In this document: one piece after another, positions 15,111 through 24,266 of the stretch
Layout: each line of letters opens with the position of its first letter
Numbering within the stretch: the first letter of the stretch is position 1
Assembly (NCBI RefSeq): GCF_938010505.1
Contig: NZ_CALLVP010000021.1
Span: forward strand, 1 to 25,258
DNA: 25,258 bases
Direction: 5' to 3'
Source of the DNA: an uncultured Veillonella sp.
GTDB taxonomy: Bacteria > Bacillota > Negativicutes > Veillonellales > Veillonellaceae
Translations under genes and position numbers: made by a program
Notes under the pieces: model-generated
Told to the model about the DNA's origin: nothing
Seen by the model: only the letters and a program-made list of their open reading frames with translations
The model's database searches: none

Positions 15111-17489
15111 TCACTTAAGAACTACATTCGTAGCCCCTGCACCACCTTCATCATAACCTGCTGTTTCAAAGTGTGCTACATGAGGTAAGGTACGCAAATA
15201 TTGGTGAACACCTTCACGCAATGCTCCAGTCCCCTTACCGTGAATAATCCGCACTTGGTTTACACCTCCCAGTAAAGCTTGATCGATAAATCGGCTAACT
15301 GAAACTGTAGCTTCGTCTACAGTTTGACCAAGGATATTAATTTCTGTGCGAACTTCTTTTTGACGTTGTACTGCAGAGCCCCCCATGCGTTTTCTTGTTT
15401 TCGGCATAACTGCTTTTTGTTCGCGTTCTAGTTTGTTTCCCTCTTCACGAGTTGTAGATTGCAATTCATTAACCTTAACTGTAGCAGTTAAGCCATTAAT
15501 GTCTACATTTACACGATTACCTTTCATAGATAATACGGTACCCAAAGAACGCAACGTCGTTACGAATACAACTTGTCCTACCTTAACATCATCAACAGTT
15601 AATGTCTTGCGATTGTCATCGACCGGAGCATCTGGTACATGAACATTAGAAATGCCCTTACGCGCCGCATTGATAGCCGACTGACGTTTGTCCTTATCCG
15701 TTTCAGAAAATTGCGATTTCAATTGTTTGATAATCGCTTCCCCTTCTACGCGCAAGCTGCGCTTCATAGATTCTGCATCGGCTTGAGCTTTAGCTAAGAT
15801 TTGTTTGCGTTTTTCGTTAAACTGTTTCTTTTCCTTCTCTAATTGACCACGCATGCGACGTGTTTCTTCGAGCTCTTTCTTTAGTGCTCTTTCTCGCTCA
15901 GACGCTTTTCGAAGTTGCTCATTCAAATCTGAAAGAACCTCTTCCATTTCGTGGCTACCAAATTGAGATTTATATTCTGCTGCGCGAGCTACAATATCTT
16001 TTGGAAGACCAAGTCGTGCGGCAATGCTCAATGCATGACTACTACCAGCTACACCGATATGTAATCGATACGTAGGCTTTAATGTGCGTTCATCAAACTC
16101 TACGTGACCGTTTTCAATACCTTCCGTATGGTACGCGTAGTTTTTAAGCTCATTATAATGGGTACTTACCATCATAAGAGCACCTTTTTTACGGAAGAAT
16201 TCCAAGATAGATACAGCTAATGCACTACCTTCCTCTGGATCAGTACCAGAACCAAGCTCATCTAGTAATACTAAATCATTGGGACCACAATGTTTAATGA
16301 TGGAAATCACTTGTGTCATGTGAGCGGAGAACGTACTAAGGCTTGCCTCAATACTTTGCTCATCCCCAATATCAGCAAAGATATTATGGAATACTGGCAA
16401 CATGGAACCGTGATCAGCAGGGATAAATAGACCACATTGGTTCATTAAACTCAATAACCCTAGTGTTTTAAGGGATACTGTTTTACCACCTGTATTAGAA
16501 CCAGTAATTAATAGAATACGATATGATGTACCTAATAAAATATTCGTAGGCACCACCACATTCGGTGGAATTAATGGATGCCGAGCTCTCATGAGATTAA
16601 CTGTTCTATCAGTACTCAAGATGGCCGGTACACCCTTATAGGAAATAGCAAGGCTCGCCTTACCATATACAAATTCGATGTGAGATACCTTTTCACAAGC
16701 ATCCATCAAATCATTACTATGCTGTTTAACAAGGGCAGATAATTCACGGTAAATGCGCAATACTTCTTGCTCTTCACCAATCAAAGCCTCTTGTAATTCA
16801 TTATTTAGATTCACCAAACGCATCGGTTCAATATAGAGTGTTTGACCCGTTGCAGAACGGTCGTGAATAAGACCATCAAAATATTGGCGATATTCCTGTT
16901 TTACAGGGATTACATAACGATTGTTACGCTGTGTAATGATCGTTTCTTGGAAATACTTTTGATTATCTTTGTCGTGCAAGATAGCTTGAATATCATTTTT
17001 AATCTTTTCACGAGTTTTAATAATCGTATTTCTAAGGCTCGCCAACTTAGGAGATGCAGTATCTAGCAATTCCCCTTTATCATCAAAGACCCGTTTAAAA
17101 CGGTTTTCAATACGATCTGTATTCGGCATATCCTGTACCCATAAGGATAACAAGGGATATTCCATATATTTCGTTCTAAAGAACTTTGTCATTCGCTTAT
17201 AGGCACCAATGGTTAAGTAAATATCCCATAGCGCTTCACGAGTAAGAACAAAGTCTTTACGACTCTTTTTACAGGATTCACGAATATCTCGTGTTCCACC
17301 CAATGGTTGTTCTACCTCTGTTTGCAATGACCGCATTGCCTCTGCCGTTTCATCAAGGTTCTCTTGAATTTGTTTCGCATCGATCATTGGCTCAATGTTC
17401 ATAGCCAATTCTTTAGCTATGGCAGAGCTACAATGCTGTTGTAATTGTTCTTTTATATGGTGAAAGTCTAATACATCTTCGTTAAACAA
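15111..17489 (-). CDS. mutS2: MutS2 endonuclease/ribosome-splitting ATPase
   Basis: MutS2 family: suppresses recombination in some bacteria, and in Bacillus subtilis splits collided ribosomes. The 792-residue length is normal. After the core and clamp, the ATPase has Walker A GSNTGGKT (330-337), the Walker B-containing LVLLDELGSGTDPEEG (406-421) and STHYNELK. A long coiled coil (about 515-600) with RERALKKELEETRRMRGQLEKEKKQ follows, then a linker and a C-terminal Smr domain (717-792) with HGKGTGALR (HGKG at 750-753). Where other MutS2 proteins have LDLRG, this one has INILG (717-721), lacking the Asp and Arg. The start is TTG with GAGGT upstream; no in-frame ATG fits better. It begins 13 bases after the U32 stop. 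Confidence 0.95.
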   Translation of the reverse strand: MFNEDVLDFHHIKEQLQQHCSSAIAKELAMNIEPMIDAKQIQENLDETAEAMRSLQTEVEQPLGGTRDIRESCKKSRKDFVLTREALWDIYLTIGAYKRMTKFFRTKYMEYPLLSLWVQDMPNTDRIENRFKRVFDDKGELLDTASPKLASLRNTIIKTREKIKNDIQAILHDKDNQKYFQETIITQRNNRYVIPVKQEYRQYFDGLIHDRSATGQTLYIEPMRLVNLNNELQEALIGEEQEVLRIYRELSALVKQHSNDLMDACEKVSHIEFVYGKASLAISYKGVPAILSTDRTVNLMRARHPLIPPNVVVPTNILLGTSYRILLITGSNTGGKTVSLKTLGLLSLMNQCGLFIPADHGSMLPVFHNIFADIGDEQSIEASLSTFSAHMTQVISIIKHCGPNDLVLLDELGSGTDPEEGSALAVSILEFFRKKGALMMVSTHYNELKNYAYHTEGIENGHVEFDERTLKPTYRLHIGVAGSSHALSIAARLGLPKDIVARAAEYKSQFGSHEMEEVLSDLNEQLRKASERERALKKELEETRRMRGQLEKEKKQFNEKRKQILAKAQADAESMKRSLRVEGEAIIKQLKSQFSETDKDKRQSAINAARKGISNVHVPDAPVDDNRKTLTVDDVKVGQVVFVTTLRSLGTVLSMKGNRVNVDINGLTATVKVNELQSTTREEGNKLEREQKAVMPKTRKRMGGSAVQRQKEVRTEINILGQTVDEATVSVSRFIDQALLGGVNQVRIIHGKGTGALREGVHQYLRTLPHVAHFETAGYDEGGAGATNVVLK

Positions 17490-17502
17490 TGTACTACCTC
17501 TT

Positions 17503-19926
17503 TTATAAAATACCTCTAAAATAGTGGCCCCTTGTAATAGGCGTATCAGCTTTGCCTACACTCTTAGGCGGAGCCTCTTGAGTTCCATTTTGAATGGACA
17601 CATAATCTGCTACGATGGTACGCAATCTCCTTGGATCCATATGACGTCCATCAATACGTAAAATATGTAGCCCTTTTCGATGTAACTCTGGCACGTAAGC
17701 ACGCATGTCCATTTCGTGACTGTTCATGATATGCATGCGGCAATATGGATCCGTGCGAAGTGGGAACACTTCCCCTTTACGGTCCTTTAAGGCGTAATCT
17801 TCTGTTACGCACGGCATAGAACAGTTTTCTTTTTTACCAGTCCCAACAAAGCTAGCGATGGCACAGTATTCAGAAATCATCATTTCCGTATACCCATGAA
17901 CCATGACCTCTAATGGCAGGTTAGTAATTTTTTGTAAGCTTACTAGTTGCGTCAATGTTAACTCTAAGGACGGTGCTACGCTACTCATATGTAAGTCTTC
18001 CCATACCTGTAAGGCAGAGCCATTAAATATGTTAAGACCTGTATCAGCTTCAATGGCACCTGTATAACCTAAGTCACGAAGCCACAATAAGGCTTGTGGG
18101 ACGTGAATAGAAATGCTATCTGGTTTAGCTTCAACTATGGCCTTAAGGGTATTCATATAGGCCTCAACTTCATCATCTTTCACAACTCGAGGCGTAGCAA
18201 ACACACAAAGTATATTATGGTCTTTACAAAGCTTGGCTACCTGATCGTAGATGCTAAGTTCATAAGGCTTACGTTGTAAGCGGTCACCTCCGAAGATAAT
18301 CTTCTTAGCGCCCCCTTCAATAGCTGCTTTCACAGCCTCTAGCTCATCAACTCGAGCACTTACTATAGGCTCAGTATATTGAATACTACTCTTAGCCACC
18401 ATAGATGACATATCTTGAGGCTCTACAGCTAGCTCCGCCCAAGCTATTTCATGATCTGTAATCAACAAGTTTTCTAGTGCCTCTACAGCATCGCGGCGCA
18501 ATGCATTTAACACACTAGCTGGCCACATATAAGGTCCGTCAGGAATAGACATAGAACCTAACGTAAACAATGTATTCCCTAGTCGACCTACTTGGTCAGT
18601 AACCTTATCTAATGTAGTCGGTTTATTATTAGCATAAACTGGTTCAAACTCATTAAATACTATCACAGTACGACCATCATTTAATACAAAGGTAAGTTCT
18701 GTGCAAGGTGTTTTACGCTCAGTATTAATAGATAGGTATCCATGTACCTCTAATTTAGCACTGAAATCTTGTAGACCTCTTTGCTTTTGAGCTTTAGGCG
18801 GTGATGCAAGGAATACTTGTCCCGCCGCAAAACCTTCATCAGGTTTACCTACCAAATGTTTATCATCAACAACAGACCAGTTTTGATCGATCTGATAATA
18901 CGTAATGCTACCAGAGGCTTGCATAACCTTTAAAAGTGACCCTTTTTCAATAGGTTCTGTTAAATATAAATGAACTTGTCCTTTTTTAACCTCTGCCTTG
19001 CCAATTGGTTTCCCCTGATTATTGGGGGCCACCACGGTCATCATGGATTTTCCTACATGATCTGTTAAGTAACCTGTAGAGAAGCCGCGATTAAAGCCAG
19101 CAGCCAATGCCTTAGCGTCAGCAGAATCCATATGAGCCGTATCCAAGATATGGCGGTAAGTACCAATAACTTGGCGCACATAGGAAACCTTCTTCATACG
19201 CCCTTCTACCTTGAAGGACTTTACACCGGCTGCTACGAGCTCATTCATATGTTCACTATAGTTAAGATCTTTAGGGCTCAATAAATAAGCTTCGTGTTTA
19301 GGCAACAAGCTTGTGCCCGATGAATCCAATAATTCATAAGGCAAGCGACAAGGCTGTGCACAAGCACCGCGGTTACCACTGCGCCCACCGATGAAGGAAC
19401 TCATTAAGCATTGGCCAGAATAGCATACGCATAAGGCACCGTGAACAAAGACTTCGATTTCAGCGGTACAGTTCTTACAAATATGTTCAATTTCAGCGAG
19501 GCTCAATTCACGAGCCAATACAACACGGGTAAAACCGAGGCTTTCATAAAAACGAACCGCATCGAGCGTAGCTGCCGTCATTTGCGTACTACCGTGTAAA
19601 TGCAATTTCGGAGCCACTCGTTGTGCCAATTTAGCAACAGCTAAGTCTTGAACGATAATAGCATCCACACCGATGCGTTCTAAGTCTTTTAAATACGACT
19701 CGAGAGCTATTAATTCAGAATCGCCTATTAGAATATTTACTGTTACATATACGGACACATCTAGAATGTGGGCCAATCGAATAGCCTCGGCCAATTCTTC
19801 AATGCCAAAGTTTGCTGCATGAGCACGGGCATTAAAGCCTTTACCACCGAGGTAAATCGCATCTGCTCCAGATTCTAAGGCGGCCATAAAGTTTTCCATC
19901 GTACCGGCAGGAGCCAATAATTCCAT
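17503..19926 (-). CDS. U32 family protein, RlhA-like (putative 23S rRNA hydroxylation), two U32-type halves
   Basis: A U32 'peptidase' of 807 residues with the central DUF3656-like region found in E. coli RlhA, which is needed for 5-hydroxycytidine formation at C2501 of 23S rRNA. Related U32 proteins (UbiU/V, TrhP) act in hydroxylation and bind iron-sulfur clusters. The N-terminal half starts MELLAPAG and has the signature VHGALCVCYSGQC with GACAQPC (Cys166, 168, 173, 189, 193). The C-terminal half repeats the pattern: VMVHGYTEMMISEYC with NCSMPC (Cys688, 702, 706, then 729). The ATG at 19926 is chosen over the TTG two codons upstream because AAAGGA is correctly spaced only for the ATG. Protease activity is not expected. 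Rated surer of family than of substrate. Confidence 0.87.
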   Translation of the reverse strand: MELLAPAGTMENFMAALESGADAIYLGGKGFNARAHAANFGIEELAEAIRLAHILDVSVYVTVNILIGDSELIALESYLKDLERIGVDAIIVQDLAVAKLAQRVAPKLHLHGSTQMTAATLDAVRFYESLGFTRVVLARELSLAEIEHICKNCTAEIEVFVHGALCVCYSGQCLMSSFIGGRSGNRGACAQPCRLPYELLDSSGTSLLPKHEAYLLSPKDLNYSEHMNELVAAGVKSFKVEGRMKKVSYVRQVIGTYRHILDTAHMDSADAKALAAGFNRGFSTGYLTDHVGKSMMTVVAPNNQGKPIGKAEVKKGQVHLYLTEPIEKGSLLKVMQASGSITYYQIDQNWSVVDDKHLVGKPDEGFAAGQVFLASPPKAQKQRGLQDFSAKLEVHGYLSINTERKTPCTELTFVLNDGRTVIVFNEFEPVYANNKPTTLDKVTDQVGRLGNTLFTLGSMSIPDGPYMWPASVLNALRRDAVEALENLLITDHEIAWAELAVEPQDMSSMVAKSSIQYTEPIVSARVDELEAVKAAIEGGAKKIIFGGDRLQRKPYELSIYDQVAKLCKDHNILCVFATPRVVKDDEVEAYMNTLKAIVEAKPDSISIHVPQALLWLRDLGYTGAIEADTGLNIFNGSALQVWEDLHMSSVAPSLELTLTQLVSLQKITNLPLEVMVHGYTEMMISEYCAIASFVGTGKKENCSMPCVTEDYALKDRKGEVFPLRTDPYCRMHIMNSHEMDMRAYVPELHRKGLHILRIDGRHMDPRRLRTIVADYVSIQNGTQEAPPKSVGKADTPITRGHYFRGIL

Positions 19927-19969
19927 GGACAATCCTTTCTACCTAACTAAAGGTATAACTATAGTACTA

Positions 19970-19997
19970 AAAGGGTTTACCATACGGTAAACCCTTT
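19970..19997 (-). terminator. Hairpin terminator between pheT and the U32 gene
   Basis: A perfect 12-bp stem (19970-19981 with 19986-19997; AAAGGGTTTACC) over a four-base loop. On the minus strand only a short TTTTAG follows, so termination may be partial. No clear promoter for the U32-mutS2 pair was found in the 43 bases after it, which favours some read-through. Confidence 0.7.
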
Positions 19998-20014
19998 CAA
20001 TATACTGCTTGAGA

Positions 20015-22459
20015 TTAACGTAATCTACAATTAATTTCTGCTAATGCATCGATAATAGCTTGAATGTTGCTATCAATATCTTCATCATTCAACGTGCCTT
20101 CCATAGAGCGGAATTGTAAGTTGTACGCAAGACTGCGGTAACCAGCTTCGATATGTTCACCTTCGTAAACGTCGAAAATAGATGCATTTTCTAAATATTC
20201 GCCACCATGTTTTTTAATAATAGATAAAATCTCGTCACTAGCAACGGACACAGGTGCTACGATAGCAAGGTCACGGCTAGTGCCTGGGAATTTACTGAAA
20301 GATGTGTAGCGGAATGCTGGAATTGCCAAGGATAACACTGCTTCCAAATCGATTTCAAACATATATACTTTACCAGGCAAGTCAAAGTTTTTGCTCACTT
20401 GCGGATGTAATTCACCGTATTGAGCAATCATTTTGCCATCTACTACGTATTTAGCACTTACACCTGGATGGAAGTATGGCTCAGTACCACGATTGATTTC
20501 GTAGCCTGTAACACCAAGTTCAGCCAATAAATCATCTACAATACCTTTAACATCATAGAAATCTGTAGTGCGTTCGGCTTGATTCCAACCAGCTTGGTTC
20601 ACCTTACCCATCAAAATGCCACAAGCCATAGGGCGTTCATGGGGCACCTCAGTTAGTGGTAATGCTTTTGGCTCATATACATTAGCCATTTCAAATAACC
20701 AGAGATCCTTATTTTGTTGTGCTAAATTGCGTTTCGCTGCATCGATAACAGCTGGTACCAATGTAGTACGCATGTAAGGGAATTCTTCGGAAATTGGGTT
20801 CAAGATTGGAATCGCAGTATAACGGCTATCCCCTTCAGGAAGCATCATATTGGTAAGACCATCTTTGTGCATGAAGCTAAATGTAATGATTTCAGTCATA
20901 CCCAATTTAGCCAACACATGTGTTGCCTCTTTAGTAAGAGCTTTTTTAGGAGTCATCCCACCAGAGGATAATACGGCTACAGGAATTGTAGGGGCGATAT
21001 TATCGTAGTTATAAATACGAGCTACCTCTTCAGCGATATCAGGCATCACTGTTACGTCACCGCGCCATGTTGGAACGAGGGCGGACAATTGATTCCCTTC
21101 TTCTGTTACAACGAATTCAAGGGCTGTCAAAATGTGAACCATTTCGTCTTTTTCAATATTAGTACCCAAGTAATCGTTAATTTGTTCCGCTGTGAAAGTA
21201 ACGGAATGTTGCTCTACAGGATTTTCATATACATCAATAACACCTACATCAACTTTACAAGTAGGGCAGATTTGTTGTAATAATTGAGCTGCTCTGTCGA
21301 TAGCATAAGCAGTATATTTATGATTTACGCCACGTTCAAAACGACCAGACGCTTCAGAACGCATGCCAAGAGCTTTTGCAGTACGGCGAATAGATGGACC
21401 ATTAAATACAGCAGCTTCGAACATAACTGTAGTTGTTTCGTTTGTTACTTCGCTGTCAAAGCCACCCATGATACCAGCTACGCCTACAGGACGTTCTGCG
21501 TCAGCAATGATAAGCATAGAATCATTTAATTCACGTTCAGAACCATCAAGTGTTACAAGAACTTCGCCATTTTTAGCGCGTCGTGCCACTAATTTATGAC
21601 CTTTTACATGGTCATAATCATATGCATGCATAGGTTGGCCCAGTTCTAACATAACGTAGTTTGTAACGTCTACTACGTTATTGATAGGACGAATGCCACT
21701 GTTGCGCAAGCGATTTTGCATCCACAATGGAGATGGCTCAACTTTTACGTCAGACACTATGCGAGCCGTAAAACGAGTACAAAGATCATCCGCCTCGATA
21801 GATACAGAAGCTTTGCCTTCTATGGACTCACCATTTTCGTTGACCATAATAACAGGGAATAAAGCTTTTTGATTTGTCATCACCCCAAATTCACGGGATA
21901 AGCCAACCATGGAAAAACAATCTGCTCGGTTAGCAGTGAGTTCAAACTCATATACCGTATCATTCATACCCAATACGTCTTTTACATCAAGACCAATTGG
22001 TGTATCTTCAGGAAAAATGTAAATGCCTTGTGCTTCCTCTGGTAACACTAGGTCACTAGAGATACCAAATTCTGCAACAGAGCAGAACATGCCTTCGGAT
22101 ACAACACCGCGCAATTTACCCTTTTTAATTTCTGTTCCATCAGCTAAGCGAGATTTATGGTACGCTACAGGCACGATTTGACCTACTGCCACATTAGTAG
22201 CGGCTGTTACGATTTGTTTTGTAATGGGCTCGCCTTCTTCAGTAAGGCATTCTACTTGGCATACTTGTAATTTATCTGCATCTGGATGTTTCGTGATTTC
22301 CACGATTTTACCAGTATAAATTTTCTTAATGCCATTATCCATAGGAATAACATTTTCTACAGGAATACCAGCTTGCGTTAATTCATCGGCCAATTCTTGA
22401 GCAGGACGATTCATATCCACAGGCACGTATTCGTTCATCCACTGTAAGCTTGCTTTCAT
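20015..22459 (-). CDS. pheT: Phenylalanyl-tRNA synthetase beta subunit
   Basis: Partner of PheS in the heterotetramer that charges tRNA-Phe. The 814-residue, full-length bacterial form begins MKASLQWMNEYVPVD. A tRNA-binding EMAP/OB domain (about 40-155) has KHPDADKLQVCQV and LRGVVSEGMFCS. The B3/B4 editing domain follows, then B5, the catalytic-like core, and the C-terminal anticodon-binding FDX-ACB domain (about 720-814) with FPGTSRDLAIV. The ATG has AGGAGG five bases upstream, overlapping the pheS stop, and only nine bases separate the genes. Confidence 0.98.
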   Translation of the reverse strand: MKASLQWMNEYVPVDMNRPAQELADELTQAGIPVENVIPMDNGIKKIYTGKIVEITKHPDADKLQVCQVECLTEEGEPITKQIVTAATNVAVGQIVPVAYHKSRLADGTEIKKGKLRGVVSEGMFCSVAEFGISSDLVLPEEAQGIYIFPEDTPIGLDVKDVLGMNDTVYEFELTANRADCFSMVGLSREFGVMTNQKALFPVIMVNENGESIEGKASVSIEADDLCTRFTARIVSDVKVEPSPLWMQNRLRNSGIRPINNVVDVTNYVMLELGQPMHAYDYDHVKGHKLVARRAKNGEVLVTLDGSERELNDSMLIIADAERPVGVAGIMGGFDSEVTNETTTVMFEAAVFNGPSIRRTAKALGMRSEASGRFERGVNHKYTAYAIDRAAQLLQQICPTCKVDVGVIDVYENPVEQHSVTFTAEQINDYLGTNIEKDEMVHILTALEFVVTEEGNQLSALVPTWRGDVTVMPDIAEEVARIYNYDNIAPTIPVAVLSSGGMTPKKALTKEATHVLAKLGMTEIITFSFMHKDGLTNMMLPEGDSRYTAIPILNPISEEFPYMRTTLVPAVIDAAKRNLAQQNKDLWLFEMANVYEPKALPLTEVPHERPMACGILMGKVNQAGWNQAERTTDFYDVKGIVDDLLAELGVTGYEINRGTEPYFHPGVSAKYVVDGKMIAQYGELHPQVSKNFDLPGKVYMFEIDLEAVLSLAIPAFRYTSFSKFPGTSRDLAIVAPVSVASDEILSIIKKHGGEYLENASIFDVYEGEHIEAGYRSLAYNLQFRSMEGTLNDEDIDSNIQAIIDALAEINCRLR

Positions 22460-22468
22460 GAGTTCCTC

Positions 22469-23491
22469 CTAAAATTGTTCCAAGAATCGTACATCATCTT
22501 CAAAGAATAGGCGTAAATCGTTAATGCCGTATAAAAGCATTGCAATACGTTCTACGCCCATGCCAAAGGCAAAGCCTTTAACCTTTTCAGGATCGTACCC
22601 ATTGATGCGCAATACGTCAGGATGAACCATACCGCAGCCTAAGATTTCAAGCCAACCTGTATGAGAGCATACACGACAACCATCTCCACCACACATTACA
22701 CAGGAAATATCTACCTCTGCAGATGGTTCTGTGAATGGGAAGAAGCTCGTACGGAAACGAACCTTTGTTTCATCACCATACATGTGACGCAAGAAGGACT
22801 CTAATGTACCTTTTAAGTCAGCAAATGTAATATGCTCATCGATGATGAGACCTTCCACTTGATGGAATACTGGGGAATGTGTCGCATCATAGTCCCAACG
22901 ATAAACCTTACCAGGCGCAATCATACGAATTGGGCTGTTAGGCTCATGACGTTGCATAGTACGAGCTTGCACTGGAGATGTATGTGTACGTAACAAGAAG
23001 TTTTCAGTAATATAGAAGGAGTCTTGCATATCGCGTGCTGGATGATCTTTAGGCAAGTTTAAGCACTCAAAGTTATAGTAATCTTGCTCTACTTCTAGAC
23101 CTTCTTCAACGGTATAACCCATTTTCATAAAGAAGTCTTCAATCATTTCATTAACCTTAGTTAATGGATGAATGTGACCAGTTTTTGGCGCACGACCAGG
23201 CAATGTAATATCGATGCGCTCTTGCTCTAAACGAGCATTTAACTCTGCGGTTTCCATGCGAGTTTTTACAGCATCGATTTCAGCCTCTAATGCTTCACGA
23301 ACAGCATTAACGAGAGCACCAGCCTTCGGACGTTCTTCTGGAGATAATTTCCCAAGACCTTTTAGTAAGGCCGTTACCTCACCTTTTTTACCTAAATATT
23401 TAACACGTATATCTTGCAACGCTTGTTGATTAGCAGCGCCTTTGATGGCATCAAGGGCTTCTGCCTTAATACGTTGTAATTCTTGTTCCAT
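22469..23491 (-). CDS. pheS: Phenylalanyl-tRNA synthetase alpha subunit
   Basis: Catalytic subunit of PheRS, class II. The 340 residues comprise an N-terminal coiled coil (about 1-85), motif 2 and substrate residues in HPARDMQDSFYI and LLRTHTSPVQARTM, and motif 3 in FGMGVERIAMLLYGINDLRLF. A four-Cys cluster, CVMCGGDGCRVC, precedes SHTGWLEILGCGMVHP and could bind zinc; similar clusters occur in many bacterial PheS. The ATG has AGGAGG eight bases upstream. It lies 36 bases after a thioesterase gene on the same strand; a promoter-like sequence overlaps the end of that gene. No T-box is present in the leader. Confidence 0.98.
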   Translation of the reverse strand: MEQELQRIKAEALDAIKGAANQQALQDIRVKYLGKKGEVTALLKGLGKLSPEERPKAGALVNAVREALEAEIDAVKTRMETAELNARLEQERIDITLPGRAPKTGHIHPLTKVNEMIEDFFMKMGYTVEEGLEVEQDYYNFECLNLPKDHPARDMQDSFYITENFLLRTHTSPVQARTMQRHEPNSPIRMIAPGKVYRWDYDATHSPVFHQVEGLIIDEHITFADLKGTLESFLRHMYGDETKVRFRTSFFPFTEPSAEVDISCVMCGGDGCRVCSHTGWLEILGCGMVHPDVLRINGYDPEKVKGFAFGMGVERIAMLLYGINDLRLFFEDDVRFLEQF

Positions 23492-23526
23492 TCAAGCATC
23501 CTCCTATAGTTAAAAGTCTAAACTAT

Positions 23527-23556
23527 ATTATACCAAATCAGGGTTATCTTCTTCAA
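23527..23556 (-). promoter_or_regulatory. Candidate pheST promoter overlapping the thioesterase stop
   Basis: TTGAAG (23551-23556) and an extended -10 TGGTATAAT (TATAAT at 23527-23532) are 18 bases apart. The -10 includes the thioesterase TAA stop. The predicted leader is about 28 bases and contains AGGAGG at 23500-23505. A short inverted repeat ATAGTT/AACTAT (23506-23526) abuts the ribosome site on read-through mRNA. Confidence 0.55.
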
Positions 23557-23992
23557 TAAAACGCCATGGTAAATCAGGTAATGGTCTCTCTTCTAATACA
23601 TAGAATGTGCCTCTTGCCAAGTGAACGAGCTCACCTAGTTCATTATAAATACGAGCTGTAGCAACCATCGTGGTCTTACCATTATGTTCTACATTGGCTA
23701 CACCGCGTAATAAAGTGCCACCCTTAACGGACTTTACATAGTTACCACTAATATCGATAGTACTCACAGACTTGCCTAATGTAAAGCATGCAGAGCCCAT
23801 TACACTATCAGCAAAACCAATACATACAGCACCATGTAAGTGACCTCTAAAGTTGCAATATTCTGTTTCATTTGTTTGCAATGTCATCTCCGCATGACCA
23901 GCATCTACTGCGGTAACTTCAGAATCTTTCACCCAAGAAAATGGATTCTGATCTCGTAATTCATTGAAATATTCTAACAATGTCGTAACCAT
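23528..23992 (-). CDS. PaaI-type hotdog-fold thioesterase
   Basis: Predicted acyl-CoA thioesterase of the PaaI/DUF4442-like hotdog family; 154 residues, normal length. The hotdog helix region reads NFRGHLHGAVCIGFADSVMGSA (about 47-68), in which HGA replaces the common HGG and Asp in FADS is the likely catalytic acidic residue. It is followed by STIDISGNYVKSVKGGTL and a GKTTMVATARIYNE strand. The ATG has GGAG six bases upstream. The substrate is unknown; the gene is next to pheST and probably contributes transcripts to it. No neighbour points to phenylacetate breakdown, so paaI is not used as a symbol. Confidence 0.85.
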   Translation of the reverse strand: MVTTLLEYFNELRDQNPFSWVKDSEVTAVDAGHAEMTLQTNETEYCNFRGHLHGAVCIGFADSVMGSACFTLGKSVSTIDISGNYVKSVKGGTLLRGVANVEHNGKTTMVATARIYNELGELVHLARGTFYVLEERPLPDLPWRFIEEDNPDLV

Positions 23993-24199
23993 TTACTTCT
24001 CCAATTCATATACTAACACTTTAAATACACGTTTTATATTAACCCTATTACATCCATTAACTATTTAAACAAGTTAAAAATATATAGGTTAATCATATTC
24101 GTAAATATAACTGTGATTATCTGTATTATCACTGATTATCTGTAACAACCTGTAATTATCTATATCAAATTCACCAGTAATCATAAAAGATTATAAAAA
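23993..24199. other. AT-rich upstream region of the thioesterase-pheST operon
   Basis: About 200 bases without a gene. It should contain the thioesterase promoter; on the minus strand TTGTTT followed 16 bases later by TAATAG (around 24045-24072) is a weak candidate. Upstream of it lie the short direct repeats listed separately. No RNA gene or ORF is supported. Confidence 0.45.
24113..24164. repeat. Three short direct repeats upstream of the thioesterase gene
   Basis: TGATTATCTGTA occurs perfectly at 24114-24125 and 24133-24144, and as TAATTATCTATA at 24153-24164. Start-to-start spacing is 19 and 20 bases, close to two helical turns. The first copy is also half of a 20-bp imperfect palindrome (24113-24132, GTGAT...ATCAC). 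Confidence 0.75.
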
Positions 24200-24240
24200 T
24201 GGTGCGTTACATCATACATATTGTATCATGCAACGCACCA
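24192..24240 (-). terminator. Intrinsic terminator of the ABC permease gene
   Basis: An 18-bp stem with two mismatches (24200-24217 with 24223-24240; outer 9 bp TGGTGCGTT perfect) over a five-base loop, followed on the minus strand by TTTTTATAATCTTTT. It begins 26 bases after the permease stop codon. Confidence 0.9.
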
Positions 24241-24266
24241 TATGCGAATAGGTCAACTCTATTCTA

